From: Vibrio sp. YMD68
GTDB taxonomy: Bacteria > Pseudomonadota > Gammaproteobacteria > Enterobacterales > Vibrionaceae
Direction: 5' to 3'
NCBI RefSeq assembly: GCF_029958905.1
Contig: NZ_CP124614.1
Location: forward strand, 1,922,001-1,986,000
DNA length: 64,000 nucleotides
Part shown: positions 37,450-47,600 of the stretch, piece by piece
Layout of the letters: each line of letters opens with the position of its first letter
Position numbering within the stretch: position 1 is the stretch's first letter
Program-made: the position numbers and the translations under genes
The notes under the pieces: generated by a model
Database searches by the model: none
What the model was told of the DNA's origin: nothing
Seen by the model: the letters and a program-made list of their open reading frames with translations, nothing else

Positions 37450-39565
37450 CGAGTCTCCTTAGTAATGTCTGACGCACTAACCTTGCAACCTGGAAAAAAA
37501 GAGGCTGATATTCGTGCTGGAATCGAACCGTCACGCGCTCTCCACCATAAAATGGTTCTGGGTTCGCTAAGCGAATATCAGCAAGATAAAACAGCTGGTG
37601 ACTGGTTAATTTTTCTGCATCTTCAACAGCAAAAGAACCACCACCTTCTATAGTCAACACCTCACTGGGCAGAGTTTGACTTGCCCCAGGATCTAAGCGA
37701 ACGATACTTGCGTTGCTCACTTTGAATGGAGCGTGGGCAGCCCTAACTTCGACATTCACAAGAGACTCTCGCACCAAATCAATGTTATCCATTGGTATAG
37801 CGGCTTTGACTGAGTTGTAATCCACGAGTTGGACTTCTCCTATCGGGTCACCCTTTTTTACATGACTACCAATAATGAGTGACTCTTCTAACATTACAAA
37901 CTCCCCATCACGGGGCGCATAAACCACTAACTCGGAAAGACGGCGGTCAAGCTCTGCAACTTCAAACTCAACTTGTTGAATTCTTTCTTTAGTAATCGCT
38001 GCTTTCACTTGATCATCGACCAAATCAGCGTCGTATTGTCTTTCTAACTGTATTAATTGTGCCTGTTTCTCACTGCGTTCTAATTCAATGAGAGGCGCAT
38101 TTAATGTGACTAGAGGTTGCTCAGCAGTCACAACTGTCGAAGGGGTTACATGGAGTTGTTCTACAAAGCCACTCGACGTCGCTCTCACTCGCTGAACGTC
38201 GGGGAGCCAAACGACACCCTCAACGACTGAGTTGTTGGGTAATGGCACGAATGAAATAGACAGCACGATCATCAAGCTCAGCAGTAGCCCTCGACGCAGC
38301 ACTGGAGATTGTTGTTTCTCTTTTTTATTACGACTCATAAACAATACAAACTTTACCAAAGGAATAGCGAACATCTGAATCAAAGTCCACGCGGCTAATA
38401 TCCAGCCTACAAAAGGAATATGTTCAGCTAAATAAAGTGCAATCGTCACCATGATTGCGGTACGAAAACACCATGACGCAGGCCAATAGACCAGAAACCA
38501 CAGCCATTCTTTTCTCAGGTAGTCAGGCTTTACCGCCGATCGATCCCCTAACAAATAATATTGAGCTAAGTACTGATAAGCATTAGCAGATCGTGTGGCT
38601 AAATTGGGAAGTTCAAACGCATCTTGCAACGCGAAGTAACCATCAAAACGTTGCAGCGGATTACCATTTAGAAGCAAAGTATTGATCCACCCGATCATCA
38701 TTACGTTATACATTGCTGCACGCAGTAAACCGGGTTCGACCGCTAACCAGACAAAGGTTGCAACAGCGGCAAGTAACAATTCAGACTGTATTCCAGCGAG
38801 GCTAACCCATACACGATGCCATTTATTGGGCAGCAACGACGATTGTGACGCGTCCACATAAGGTACGGGTACAAAAGCAATAAACAGTAACCCCACCTCT
38901 TTACACCTGCCACCATAGCGACTTATCGCAAAGACGTGAGCAAGCTCGTGAAAGGCTTTAATCAACACATAAACGATTAAGCCCAATAATGCATTTTCAA
39001 CACTGAAAAATTTGTCATTGAGGTTATCGGTAATTTCTCGCCAATGCATAGCTGCTAGAATTCCGCTAACAACCACCAACATTGCCCATAAAAACAGCGC
39101 ATAGGGATTGAATAAAGCACCAGCCACACCAACCATTTGGGCAACGAATTTTGTTGGATTCAATAGAGGAAGCTTAAATGAAACTGGGTTACCGTATTTG
39201 CTAAATAACGCCAACCTCTTCTGTCGAGTTCTTCTCTGAGTAAGCTTTTCTAGCCCTAATTGACTCAGCCCTACAATCAACCCCTGCACTTCTAACTGGT
39301 TCAATAACGATAGGAGTTCTTCCTGGCTGAGTAATTCTTCGTGAACCTGCTCTCTGTACGCTTGATAAATTTGCTCGATTGTTTGATCGCCTCTAAGCGC
39401 TAAAACAAAAGACACAGCATTGATAGGCACACGAAAAACGCGATGAGTATCGTCATCTCGGATGACCCACCACTGTTTTCCTCGATAAAGGTGCGTTGCT
39501 GTCGAAAGTCCAGGTTTTAATGTTGGTCGTGACGTTGCAACTGCTTTCCAGGCACTTGGGTTCAC
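37442..39565 (-). CDS. PqqD-like domain / M50 (site-2) metalloprotease / HlyD adaptor fusion
   Basis: About 707 residues from a GTG at 39565, which overlaps the upstream TGA (GTGA). A TTG at 39580 would add five. Order: residues about 15-100 look like a PqqD/RRE-type winged helix (ALRGDQTIEQIYQAYRE, LNQLEVQGLI). A membrane region follows with the zinc-protease motif HELAH (206-210) and a likely third ligand Asp 308 (NGNPLQRFDGY). Further helices extend to about 440, then a periplasmic HlyD-like part (ATSSGFVEQLHVTPSTVVTA; VYAPRDGEFVMLEES). M50 proteases cut substrates in or near the membrane. Here the protease arm is covalently tied to an export adaptor. No ABC ATPase is encoded nearby. Confidence 0.88.
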   Translation of the reverse strand: MNPSAWKAVATSRPTLKPGLSTATHLYRGKQWWVIRDDDTHRVFRVPINAVSFVLALRGDQTIEQIYQAYREQVHEELLSQEELLSLLNQLEVQGLIVGLSQLGLEKLTQRRTRQKRLALFSKYGNPVSFKLPLLNPTKFVAQMVGVAGALFNPYALFLWAMLVVVSGILAAMHWREITDNLNDKFFSVENALLGLIVYVLIKAFHELAHVFAISRYGGRCKEVGLLFIAFVPVPYVDASQSSLLPNKWHRVWVSLAGIQSELLLAAVATFVWLAVEPGLLRAAMYNVMMIGWINTLLLNGNPLQRFDGYFALQDAFELPNLATRSANAYQYLAQYYLLGDRSAVKPDYLRKEWLWFLVYWPASWCFRTAIMVTIALYLAEHIPFVGWILAAWTLIQMFAIPLVKFVLFMSRNKKEKQQSPVLRRGLLLSLMIVLSISFVPLPNNSVVEGVVWLPDVQRVRATSSGFVEQLHVTPSTVVTAEQPLVTLNAPLIELERSEKQAQLIQLERQYDADLVDDQVKAAITKERIQQVEFEVAELDRRLSELVVYAPRDGEFVMLEESLIIGSHVKKGDPIGEVQLVDYNSVKAAIPMDNIDLVRESLVNVEVRAAHAPFKVSNASIVRLDPGASQTLPSEVLTIEGGGSFAVEDAEKLTSHQLFYLADIRLANPEPFYGGERVTVRFQHEYQPLFFQVARLVRQTLLRRLDV

Positions 39566-41388
39566 GGCATGAGTACCCAAGTTTTAATAGAAATCCATGC
39601 CCATAATTTGCGTGTCCAGTTCCATATCCTAGGTTGAGAAACAGTCTCTACTTTCGCGACGCCATCCATTCCTGGTCTAAGATCTGAAACATCACCTTGC
39701 AGCACACCCTCGACACGAAATACCGTTTTTCCATCTTTAGCCTGGGCAATGGGTGTCACTCTACTTACCTTAAACTCAAAAGGTTGATTAGGGATTGGAG
39801 TCAGCAGTGCTTTCCCTAACTGTTCGAGAGCAATATAGCCGATGTCCAGTTGCTCAACTTCAATCAATAGTTTGTACTGATTAAGAGGGGATAACTCCGC
39901 GAGAACCTCTCCCTGACGAACAGGCGTTCCGATGGCGTCAATAAGATCACCACTGACCACGATGGCATTGTCTAACGACGAAAGAATCTGAGTACGGCTT
40001 AACTTATGGTTAATCAAGCGAATTTCTGCCTCTACGCGCTTTTGAGAGGCCGCTAGAATATTTGACTTCGCAATATCATATTCGCCACGCGCTGCGTCCA
40101 TTTGACGAGAAACTTCTACAAATTTCGCTTTAAGATCGAGTTTCTGTAGTTCTAACTCTTTATCATCGAGAGCGAACATCAATTGGTCTTTAATGAGCTC
40201 ATCACCCGGTCGAACCGCCACTTTTGATATATACCCATCAAATGGCGCCGAAATGACCCTTCTCTCCGCACCGACAATTTTCGCATCAGCAACCACTTGA
40301 TAGTTCACTGGCCAAAATAAAAAAGCAGCCAATAGGATGAAAGTACCGAACGTTATTGGCGTCTTTTTTCGATTGCGAAAAAAGTTAGACAGTTTGACTT
40401 TTGTTGATTTCGTCACCGTGCGGGTTAAAGACTGTTGCTCAAAATATTTAGAGATCAGAGGAGAAGAAATGGTAAAGAGAGTTTGCTGTATCTGATCTCT
40501 TATCGCTGCCGTAGGTACTTTGTCACAAGAAACCAACCAAAGAACATGTACTGTACTTTCTCGGTATGTCAGGGGTTGGGTAAACCAATCAGCCCAAGAG
40601 ACCTGATCTTGATGTTTGAGCTGTAGACCGATGTGATCGGAATTGTCGCTCAGTTCATTAGGTCCATTCCCTTGCAGCAAGACTTCACGAGCTTGACTAA
40701 TAATGACATCGGTTTCAGATTTGGATTCAAGTTCTCCCGTATACGTGCCCACTTGCAAAAGAGAATTGGCTTTATCGTCCGCAATCACCATAGCACAGCG
40801 AGTTAAACCAAACCTTTTAAGCTGCTCTGTGCATACCCATTCAACCATATCAGCAATTGGGATAGGCTGATTTATCTGTTCCAATAGAGAAAATACGGGC
40901 GAGTTAGAATCCTCAGTGGCCATGGCATATTGATTCGTAGGTGTTAAACGCTGTACAAGAACGGGAATCGACCACTGGACTATTTCTGTCGCTTTGGTCA
41001 ATAAGTTCTTATGGTTTAACTTCAACGATAAAATGACTACGCCATAGAGTTGATTTTCGACCACCAATGGACACGCCAAAAAATAGAGTCCCTTTTGCTC
41101 CTCGCTCTGAACGACAGGCGCTAAACGCTGCATAGCCTGCTCACCCACCTGCTTTAATATTGCAGATGACTTTGCGCCATTTGAGGTAAATGCAACGGTT
41201 TTATAATCAGCAGAGGCTGGCTGACCAACGGCCAGCAAGCCATCTTGTATTGCTATATCCGCCCGTTGTGAAAATTGATTCAACACGATGGCCAACCATG
41301 TTTGACCAAGCTGTTCAGGATCGTTGGTCCTAGAAAAGGTTTGCCATAGCTCAGAGTCACTTACGGGGGTATTGCTTTGCATAATCAT
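39562..41388 (-). CDS. GAF-domain sensor fused to HlyD-type adaptor
   Basis: 608 residues. The first ~320 are cytosolic and contain GAF-like folds (about 25-150, GLYFLACPLVVENQLYGVVILS; about 175-310, LKRFGLTRCAMVIADD). One transmembrane helix follows (TFGTFILLAAFLFWPVNYQV, about 345-365). The periplasmic part is a HlyD adaptor: first lipoyl half VISAPFDGYISKVAVRPGDE, helical hairpin, second half IVVSGDLIDAIGTPVRQGEV, and a closing beta domain. The arrangement suggests that a cytosolic signal gates the export channel. It starts 3 bp after the DUF3467 stop; AATTAATG provides little Shine-Dalgarno, so translation may be coupled. Confidence 0.88.
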   Translation of the reverse strand: MIMQSNTPVSDSELWQTFSRTNDPEQLGQTWLAIVLNQFSQRADIAIQDGLLAVGQPASADYKTVAFTSNGAKSSAILKQVGEQAMQRLAPVVQSEEQKGLYFLACPLVVENQLYGVVILSLKLNHKNLLTKATEIVQWSIPVLVQRLTPTNQYAMATEDSNSPVFSLLEQINQPIPIADMVEWVCTEQLKRFGLTRCAMVIADDKANSLLQVGTYTGELESKSETDVIISQAREVLLQGNGPNELSDNSDHIGLQLKHQDQVSWADWFTQPLTYRESTVHVLWLVSCDKVPTAAIRDQIQQTLFTISSPLISKYFEQQSLTRTVTKSTKVKLSNFFRNRKKTPITFGTFILLAAFLFWPVNYQVVADAKIVGAERRVISAPFDGYISKVAVRPGDELIKDQLMFALDDKELELQKLDLKAKFVEVSRQMDAARGEYDIAKSNILAASQKRVEAEIRLINHKLSRTQILSSLDNAIVVSGDLIDAIGTPVRQGEVLAELSPLNQYKLLIEVEQLDIGYIALEQLGKALLTPIPNQPFEFKVSRVTPIAQAKDGKTVFRVEGVLQGDVSDLRPGMDGVAKVETVSQPRIWNWTRKLWAWISIKTWVLMP

Positions 41389-41391
41389 TAA

Positions 41392-41673
41392 TTATTTAAT
41401 TTCACCGTGCTTTTCTTCATGCTCTTTGAGCACTTTACCAAGCAGTAAAAATAGGCGCTTCGCAGCACGAGGGTTCATAATAATGCGGTCACTTAGCTCA
41501 ACATCAATCTGCTCTGCTGAACCGTTCCAGTTTTGGCTCGTTCCAAATAGCAGCATAAACTCTTCTATGGTGCTGCCTACATTGGCAACATTCGAGTAAG
41601 TAGAACGCATTTGATCGTCATTCCAATTAATGTTTGTCTGGTTGCTTGGTGTTTTATCTTGATTGCTCATCAT
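41392..41673 (-). CDS. DUF3467 family small protein
   Basis: 93 residues, soluble, mostly polar. The segment YSNVANVGSTIEEFMLLFG then DRIIMNPRAAKRLFLLLGKV is the DUF3467 pattern (a beta-alpha unit ending in an AK-L helix). It lies 17 bp after the giant-protein gene and 3 bp before the GAF-HlyD gene, with AAGGAT before the double ATG. No function is established for the family. The position suggests an accessory role, for instance as chaperone or assembly factor for the giant protein; that is inference. Confidence 0.85.
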   Translation of the reverse strand: MMSNQDKTPSNQTNINWNDDQMRSTYSNVANVGSTIEEFMLLFGTSQNWNGSAEQIDVELSDRIIMNPRAAKRLFLLLGKVLKEHEEKHGEIK

Positions 41674-41690
41674 TTGATCCTTACTACTTG

Positions 41691-44600
41691 TTAGATGATT
41701 CTTACTTTATGTTGATTATCCTGAATACGAACATCGGATTCAGGTTGTGCTTTAATCCAGAGGCCTAACTGCGCATCGAAAAACAGTAGATTACCCACTT
41801 GGTCTTCTAATTCAGCCTCTTCGTCATTACTTGCTTCAGAAGGTGAATTAGGTTGCGATGATTTGGCATCATTTGGCGCTGGTGCCGTGCTTTGATTTGA
41901 ATCTGAACCGTTATTTGCTTGCCCTTTGTTTGAAGGTGCTGGGGACGATTGCGCTGAAGTCAGTGCATTTGTCGTAGCAACAGGATTATTCTCATTCTCT
42001 GTTTCTGTGAGAGCAGCAACCTCTTCATTTCCTGTCTCACCTAGCACGATGACATTATTGGGTTTTGCAGAATTGTTCATACCACGAACATCAGCACCCA
42101 TATCTCGGTTCAAAGCATTTCGAGAACTCTCTGGCTCGTTAAACTGCGTGCTGATTGATTCGCGGTTTTCTAACTCGTCTATTAACAGGTCCATTTCACC
42201 GGATAAAGAGAAGAAGTCGTCTGTCGTTGTCGCGACAGGGTCACCAAGGAACGGAGGTTCGTCCCACTCACCGATTCGGTCTGGATTGACTTCAACATGC
42301 GCATTTTCATGCAAGATCATATCTAAAAGAGCGTCAGCAAAATTGAAGTTTGGTTGTTCACCGCCAAGTAAGAAATCGGGAGAGAGGTCAACACCTTCAG
42401 CATTGCCTTCCCAAGTGCCTAAGTGCATGGTGTCAGCGCCTCCAGTAAAGGACTCTTTGGACTGCGCAATGTACTCTTTATCGTTTTTAAAGAAAATGTT
42501 GCCTTCATCACCAACTAAGATGTCACTGCCGATACCACCGTATAGCTTATCGTTAACACGGCCGCCAAATAAGTTGTCGTTGCCTTCACCACCATAAAGC
42601 TCATCGTTAAATTCACCGTTCACGTTTACCTGAGCAATCGTTTTTGCTGAATCTCTGTGTCCATTACTCAGCCACTTGAATGTGCCCTGATCACCAATGA
42701 GGGTATCTCGCCCTTGATCACCTGTTAAATAGTCATTACCAATGCCGCCAATAGCGAAATCTTCACCTTGATTACCAAAGATTCGGTCATCGCCACCAAT
42801 GCTGAAGTCGGTAGAAATCATTTCACGAGCGACCCAATTATCATCATTAATTTGATAACCTGCATCACCCATCATGATGTCTCGCCCTTGCTCCCCGGTT
42901 ATTACGTCATCACCTTGGCCGCCAAAGACAAAGTCATCTCCCTCACCAGCCAAAATCTTATCATTGTCGCCGATATCAACCTGAGTGGTCACAATCTTCA
43001 ACGCTTGTTGAGCTTGGTTACGAATCACATAACCGCTGTCGCCAAGGATCACGTCATTGCCAGCATCACCGTCTAGATCATCCTGACCACCACTGCCAAT
43101 GATAACGTCATGTCCATCACCTCCAGAAATCGTGTCGTCTGCACCCAGTTCGGCTTCACGGGAAATGACATCAGCTCGTGAACCATTAGCTGGGAAGACT
43201 ATGCCTAAATCACCCAGCAACACATCAATACCCTGATTACCTTGAATATTATCTGACCCGACTCCACCAATTACTATGTCATCACCACGACCCGCTGTAA
43301 TCACATCGTTGCCACCTTGCGACTCTTCGGTGCTTTCAATGCTTACTAATTGCCAGCCTGAACTTTGAGTCGTGCGAGTCACTTGACCGTTGTCACCTAA
43401 AATCAGGTCGTGATCATTTCCGCCAGTTATCACATCGTTATCACCGCCACCGGCGATCACATCGTTGCCATCATCACCGTGAATCGTGTCTTTACCACCA
43501 TTGCTCGCGTTACGCGCAATCACATCGTCGGTTTGTCCGTTGGCTGGAACCACAATACCTAGGTCGCCCAGTAAGACATCGTGACCGGAGCCACCAATGA
43601 TTCCATCATCACCCGTACCGGCGATCACAACATCATTACCGCTGCCCGCGTTAATCACATCGTTGCCACCTTGAGACTCTTCGGTGCTTTCAATGCTCAC
43701 GAGTTGCCAGCCTGAACTTTGAGTCGTGCGAGTCACTTGACCGTTGTCACCTAAAATCAGGTCGTGATCATTTCCGCCAGTTATCACATCGTTATCGCCA
43801 CCACCGGCGATCACATCGTTGCCATCAAAACCGTGAATCGTGTCTTTACCGCCATTGCTCGCGTTACGCGCAATCACATCGGCGGTTTGTCCGTTGGCTG
43901 GGACCACAATACCTAGGTCACCCAGTAAGACATCGTGACCGGAGCCGCCGATGATTTCATCATCACCCGTGCCCGCTATCACCACATCGTTACCGCTGCC
44001 CGCGTTAATCACATCGTTGCCACCTTGTGACTCTTCAGTGCTTTCAATGCTCACGAGTTGCCAGCCGGTACTTTGAGTCGTGCGAGTCACTTGACCGTTG
44101 TCACCTAAAATCAGGTCGTGATCATTTCCGCCAGTGATCACATCGTTATTACCGCCACCGGCGATCACATCGTTGCCATCATCACCGTGAATCGTGTCTT
44201 TACCACCATTGCTCGCGTTACGCGCAATCACATCGGCGGTTTGTCCGTTGGCTGGAACCACAATACCTAGGTCACCCAGTAAGACATCGTGACCGGAGCC
44301 ACCAATGATTCCATCATCACCCGTACCGGCGATCACCACATCATTACCGCTGCCCGCGTTAATCACATCGTTGCCACCTTGAGACTCTTCGGTGCTTTCA
44401 ATGCTCACGAGTTGCCAGCCTGAACTTTGAGTCGTGCGAGTCACTTGACCGTTGTCACCTAAAATCAGGTCGTGATCGTTGCCACCGGTGATCACATCGT
44501 TATCGCCACCACCGGCGATCACATCGTTGCCATCAAAACCGTGAATGGTGTCTTTACCGCCATTGCTCGCGTTACGCGCAATCACATCGGCGGTTTGTCC

Positions 44601-47600
44601 GTTGGCTGGGACCACAATACCTAGGTCACCCAGTAAAACATCGTGACCGGAGCCGCCAATGATTTCATCATCACCCGTACCAGCGATCACCACATCGTTA
44701 CCGCTGCCTGCATTGATGACATCGTTGCCACCTTGTGACTCTTCGGTGCTTTCAATGCTCACGAGTTGCCAGCCGGTACTTTCCTGCGTGCGACTGACTT
44801 GACCGTTGTCACCTAAAATCAGGTCTTGGTCGTTGCCACCAGTTATCACATCGTTATCACCGCCACCGGCGATCACATCGTTGCCATCATCACCGTGAAT
44901 GGTGTCTTTGCCACCGTTGCTTGCGTTACGCGCACTCACATCGGCGGTTTGTCCGTTGGCTGGGACCACAATACCTAGGTCACCCAGTAAAACATCGTGA
45001 CCGGAGCCGCCAATGATTTCATCATCACCCGTACCAGCGATCACCACATCGTTACCGCTGCCTGCATTGATGACATCGTTGCCACCTTGTGACTCTTCGG
45101 TGCTTTCAATGCTCACGAGTTGCCAGCCGGTACTTTCCTGCGTGCGACTGACTTGACCGTTGTCACCTAAAATAAGGTCTTGGTCGTTGCCACCAGTTAT
45201 CACATCGTTATCACCGCCACCGGCGATCACATCGTTGCCATCATCACCGTGAATGGTGTCTTTGCCACCGTTGCTTGCGTTACGCGCAATCACATCGGCG
45301 GTTTGTCCGTTGGCTGGGACCACAATACCTAGGTCACCCAGTAAGACATCGTGACCGGAGCCGCCGATGATTTCATCATCACCCGTACCGGCGATGACAA
45401 TATCGTTATCGGCACCAACATCGATAGTGTCATTACCACCGTGAACTTCATCGCTGTCGGCGCCAGAATTCACCTCAACAAAGTGCCAACTCTCTACTAT
45501 CTGTGCATCTAAATCTTTGTCATAAGTGAACTGGGCTTCTCCGATGACGTCACCGTTATCACCAAGAACGATATCTGTGCCTGATCCAGTCTGTATAACA
45601 TCATCACCGTTCCCAGCGATAACCACATCTGAGCCACTGCCCGTATTGATTGTGTCGTCACCACCAAACGAAGATTCTTTCGAGGAAAATTTAACACCGT
45701 TACGATCAACAGTTGCTCCGGTAATTACTCCTAAATCACCAATAACCACATCTTGACCGTTGCCAGTTGTAACCTCGTCGTCACCTAAGCCGCCAATGAC
45801 AAGATTGTGACCCGCAGAAGCTGTGATGTTGTCATTGCCTGTAATTATTGTATTAAGTGAGCTGGCTTCAAGGACATATAAGGTCTCATCGCGAGTTACA
45901 GAACCTACATCACCAATTATTAGGTCATTTCCTGCACCGGATTCAAGTACATCATTTCCTGCACCACCAATAATAATATCGATAGCCGATTCACCTTTAA
46001 TGATGTCATTCCCGCCCTTCTCAACGTATGTTGATACAATATCTGGAGCTGGATTAATACCGACGGTCGTACCTGCAGGTTGAATATTGGCATGATCTCC
46101 AACAAGAATATTATTACCGACGACACCTTGCTGAGGAGAGGCAGTGATGGTGTCCGAACCGGAACCGCCAATCACAGTGTTACTGCCACCAGCAGCAATA
46201 ATAATATCGTCGCCATCTTGGTTGCTATGCACTGATTTGATCGAAGTATAAGCGGCACTGAATGTCGTTTGACGTATCACTTCACCGTGGTCACCTAAAA
46301 TGACATCGCTGCCTTCGCCGCCATTTAGAGTATCTGCACCGGCTCCGCCTAAAATAATATCGCGACCAGCACCACCTATTATGTTGTCGCTAGTATTGGA
46401 TACACTGCCCGTGAATTGACTCGCTTGCGCGATAAACTCACCCAGTGTTTTTCCGCCATCCGCACCATCTACGTAACCATTATCACCAATTAGTACATCA
46501 AGCCCGCCTCCACCTTTAATGGTATCTGAGCCTGCACCGCCTAGAACAATATCTTGTCCAAAACCGCCATCGATGTCGTCATCGCCACCTACGTTCCCCG
46601 TTGCTTCTGCAAAGGTGATATTCGACGCACCAAAGCCAATTTCGCCAAGATCAGCAACGATGGTGTCATTACCTTGCTCGCCGAAGATTGTGTCCTTGCC
46701 CGCTCCAGCGATAATGAGGTCATCACCGTCACCACCTTTAATTGTGTCTGCTCCACCGGAAGTTTTGTCAGATACCATGGAGTTAAGATCAATCGTTCCG
46801 CCATCCGCGAGAATACGATCATCACCCATACCACCGTAAATCGTGTCAGACCCAATACCTGCGATAATAATGTCATCACCAGAATCACCATATAACGTGT
46901 TGTTACCGCCTGTAGTGGTTAATCTATCGGCACCTCGACCACCATAAATAGTGTCATTTCCGGTCCCCGTTGAAATGACATCATCGCCAGCCTCACCATA
47001 AACGGTATTATTACCACTTCCAGTAATGGTTATTGTGTCATTCCCTTCACCGCCATAAATAACGAAATTACCGTTACCTACAACGATTTGGTCATTACCA
47101 ATACCACCTTGAATCGTCACATTAGACGATGAGGATCTTGTGACCATTGCGGCAGAAAAAGCGTTCGTCGTATTGAAGAAAACCTTGTCATCGCCACTAC
47201 CTGTATCAATATCAATGGATACACCGCCACTGAATCCTTCAAAGTTCAATACATCGTTACCAGCACCAGATTTGATGACGATTTGATCAACATTGGAAAA
47301 ACGTTGTGCTTTATCGCCATCTTTATAAAACTCAGAATAAACCAGAATATCGTTACCAGATTGAACGATACGGAACTCTTCATTTCCATCGATAAGCTCA
47401 CCAACGGTTCGATCGCCCGCATAATCACCCATATTTAAGGTGAGCTTTCCACCGTCGACATTCCCTAGAGAAAGCTCAGGCTCATAATTATGACTAAAGT
47501 CGATTAAGGTTTGTTTAGGAAGAATGGCCCAAGAGTCACCACCAATTTTTTTCTTACCGACCAGATAGTTAAAGTAGACATCAAAATAGACATCTATTCC

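Noticed and set aside
35170..41388. Ordinary type I secretion (LapBCE-type) system
   Set aside because: No ABC transporter ATPase or permease is present in or near the operon, and the central membrane protein is an M50 protease fusion.
41926..42597. Long open frames on the plus strand opposite the giant gene (also near 45.8, 46.5, 48.0, 49.5 and 53.0 kb)
   Set aside because: They mirror the repetitive, acidic codon pattern of the minus-strand RTX gene, have no ribosome sites and no domain.
43270..45440. CRISPR-like regular repetition
   Set aside because: The period is 354 bp, is coding throughout and keeps the reading frame; these are protein repeats.
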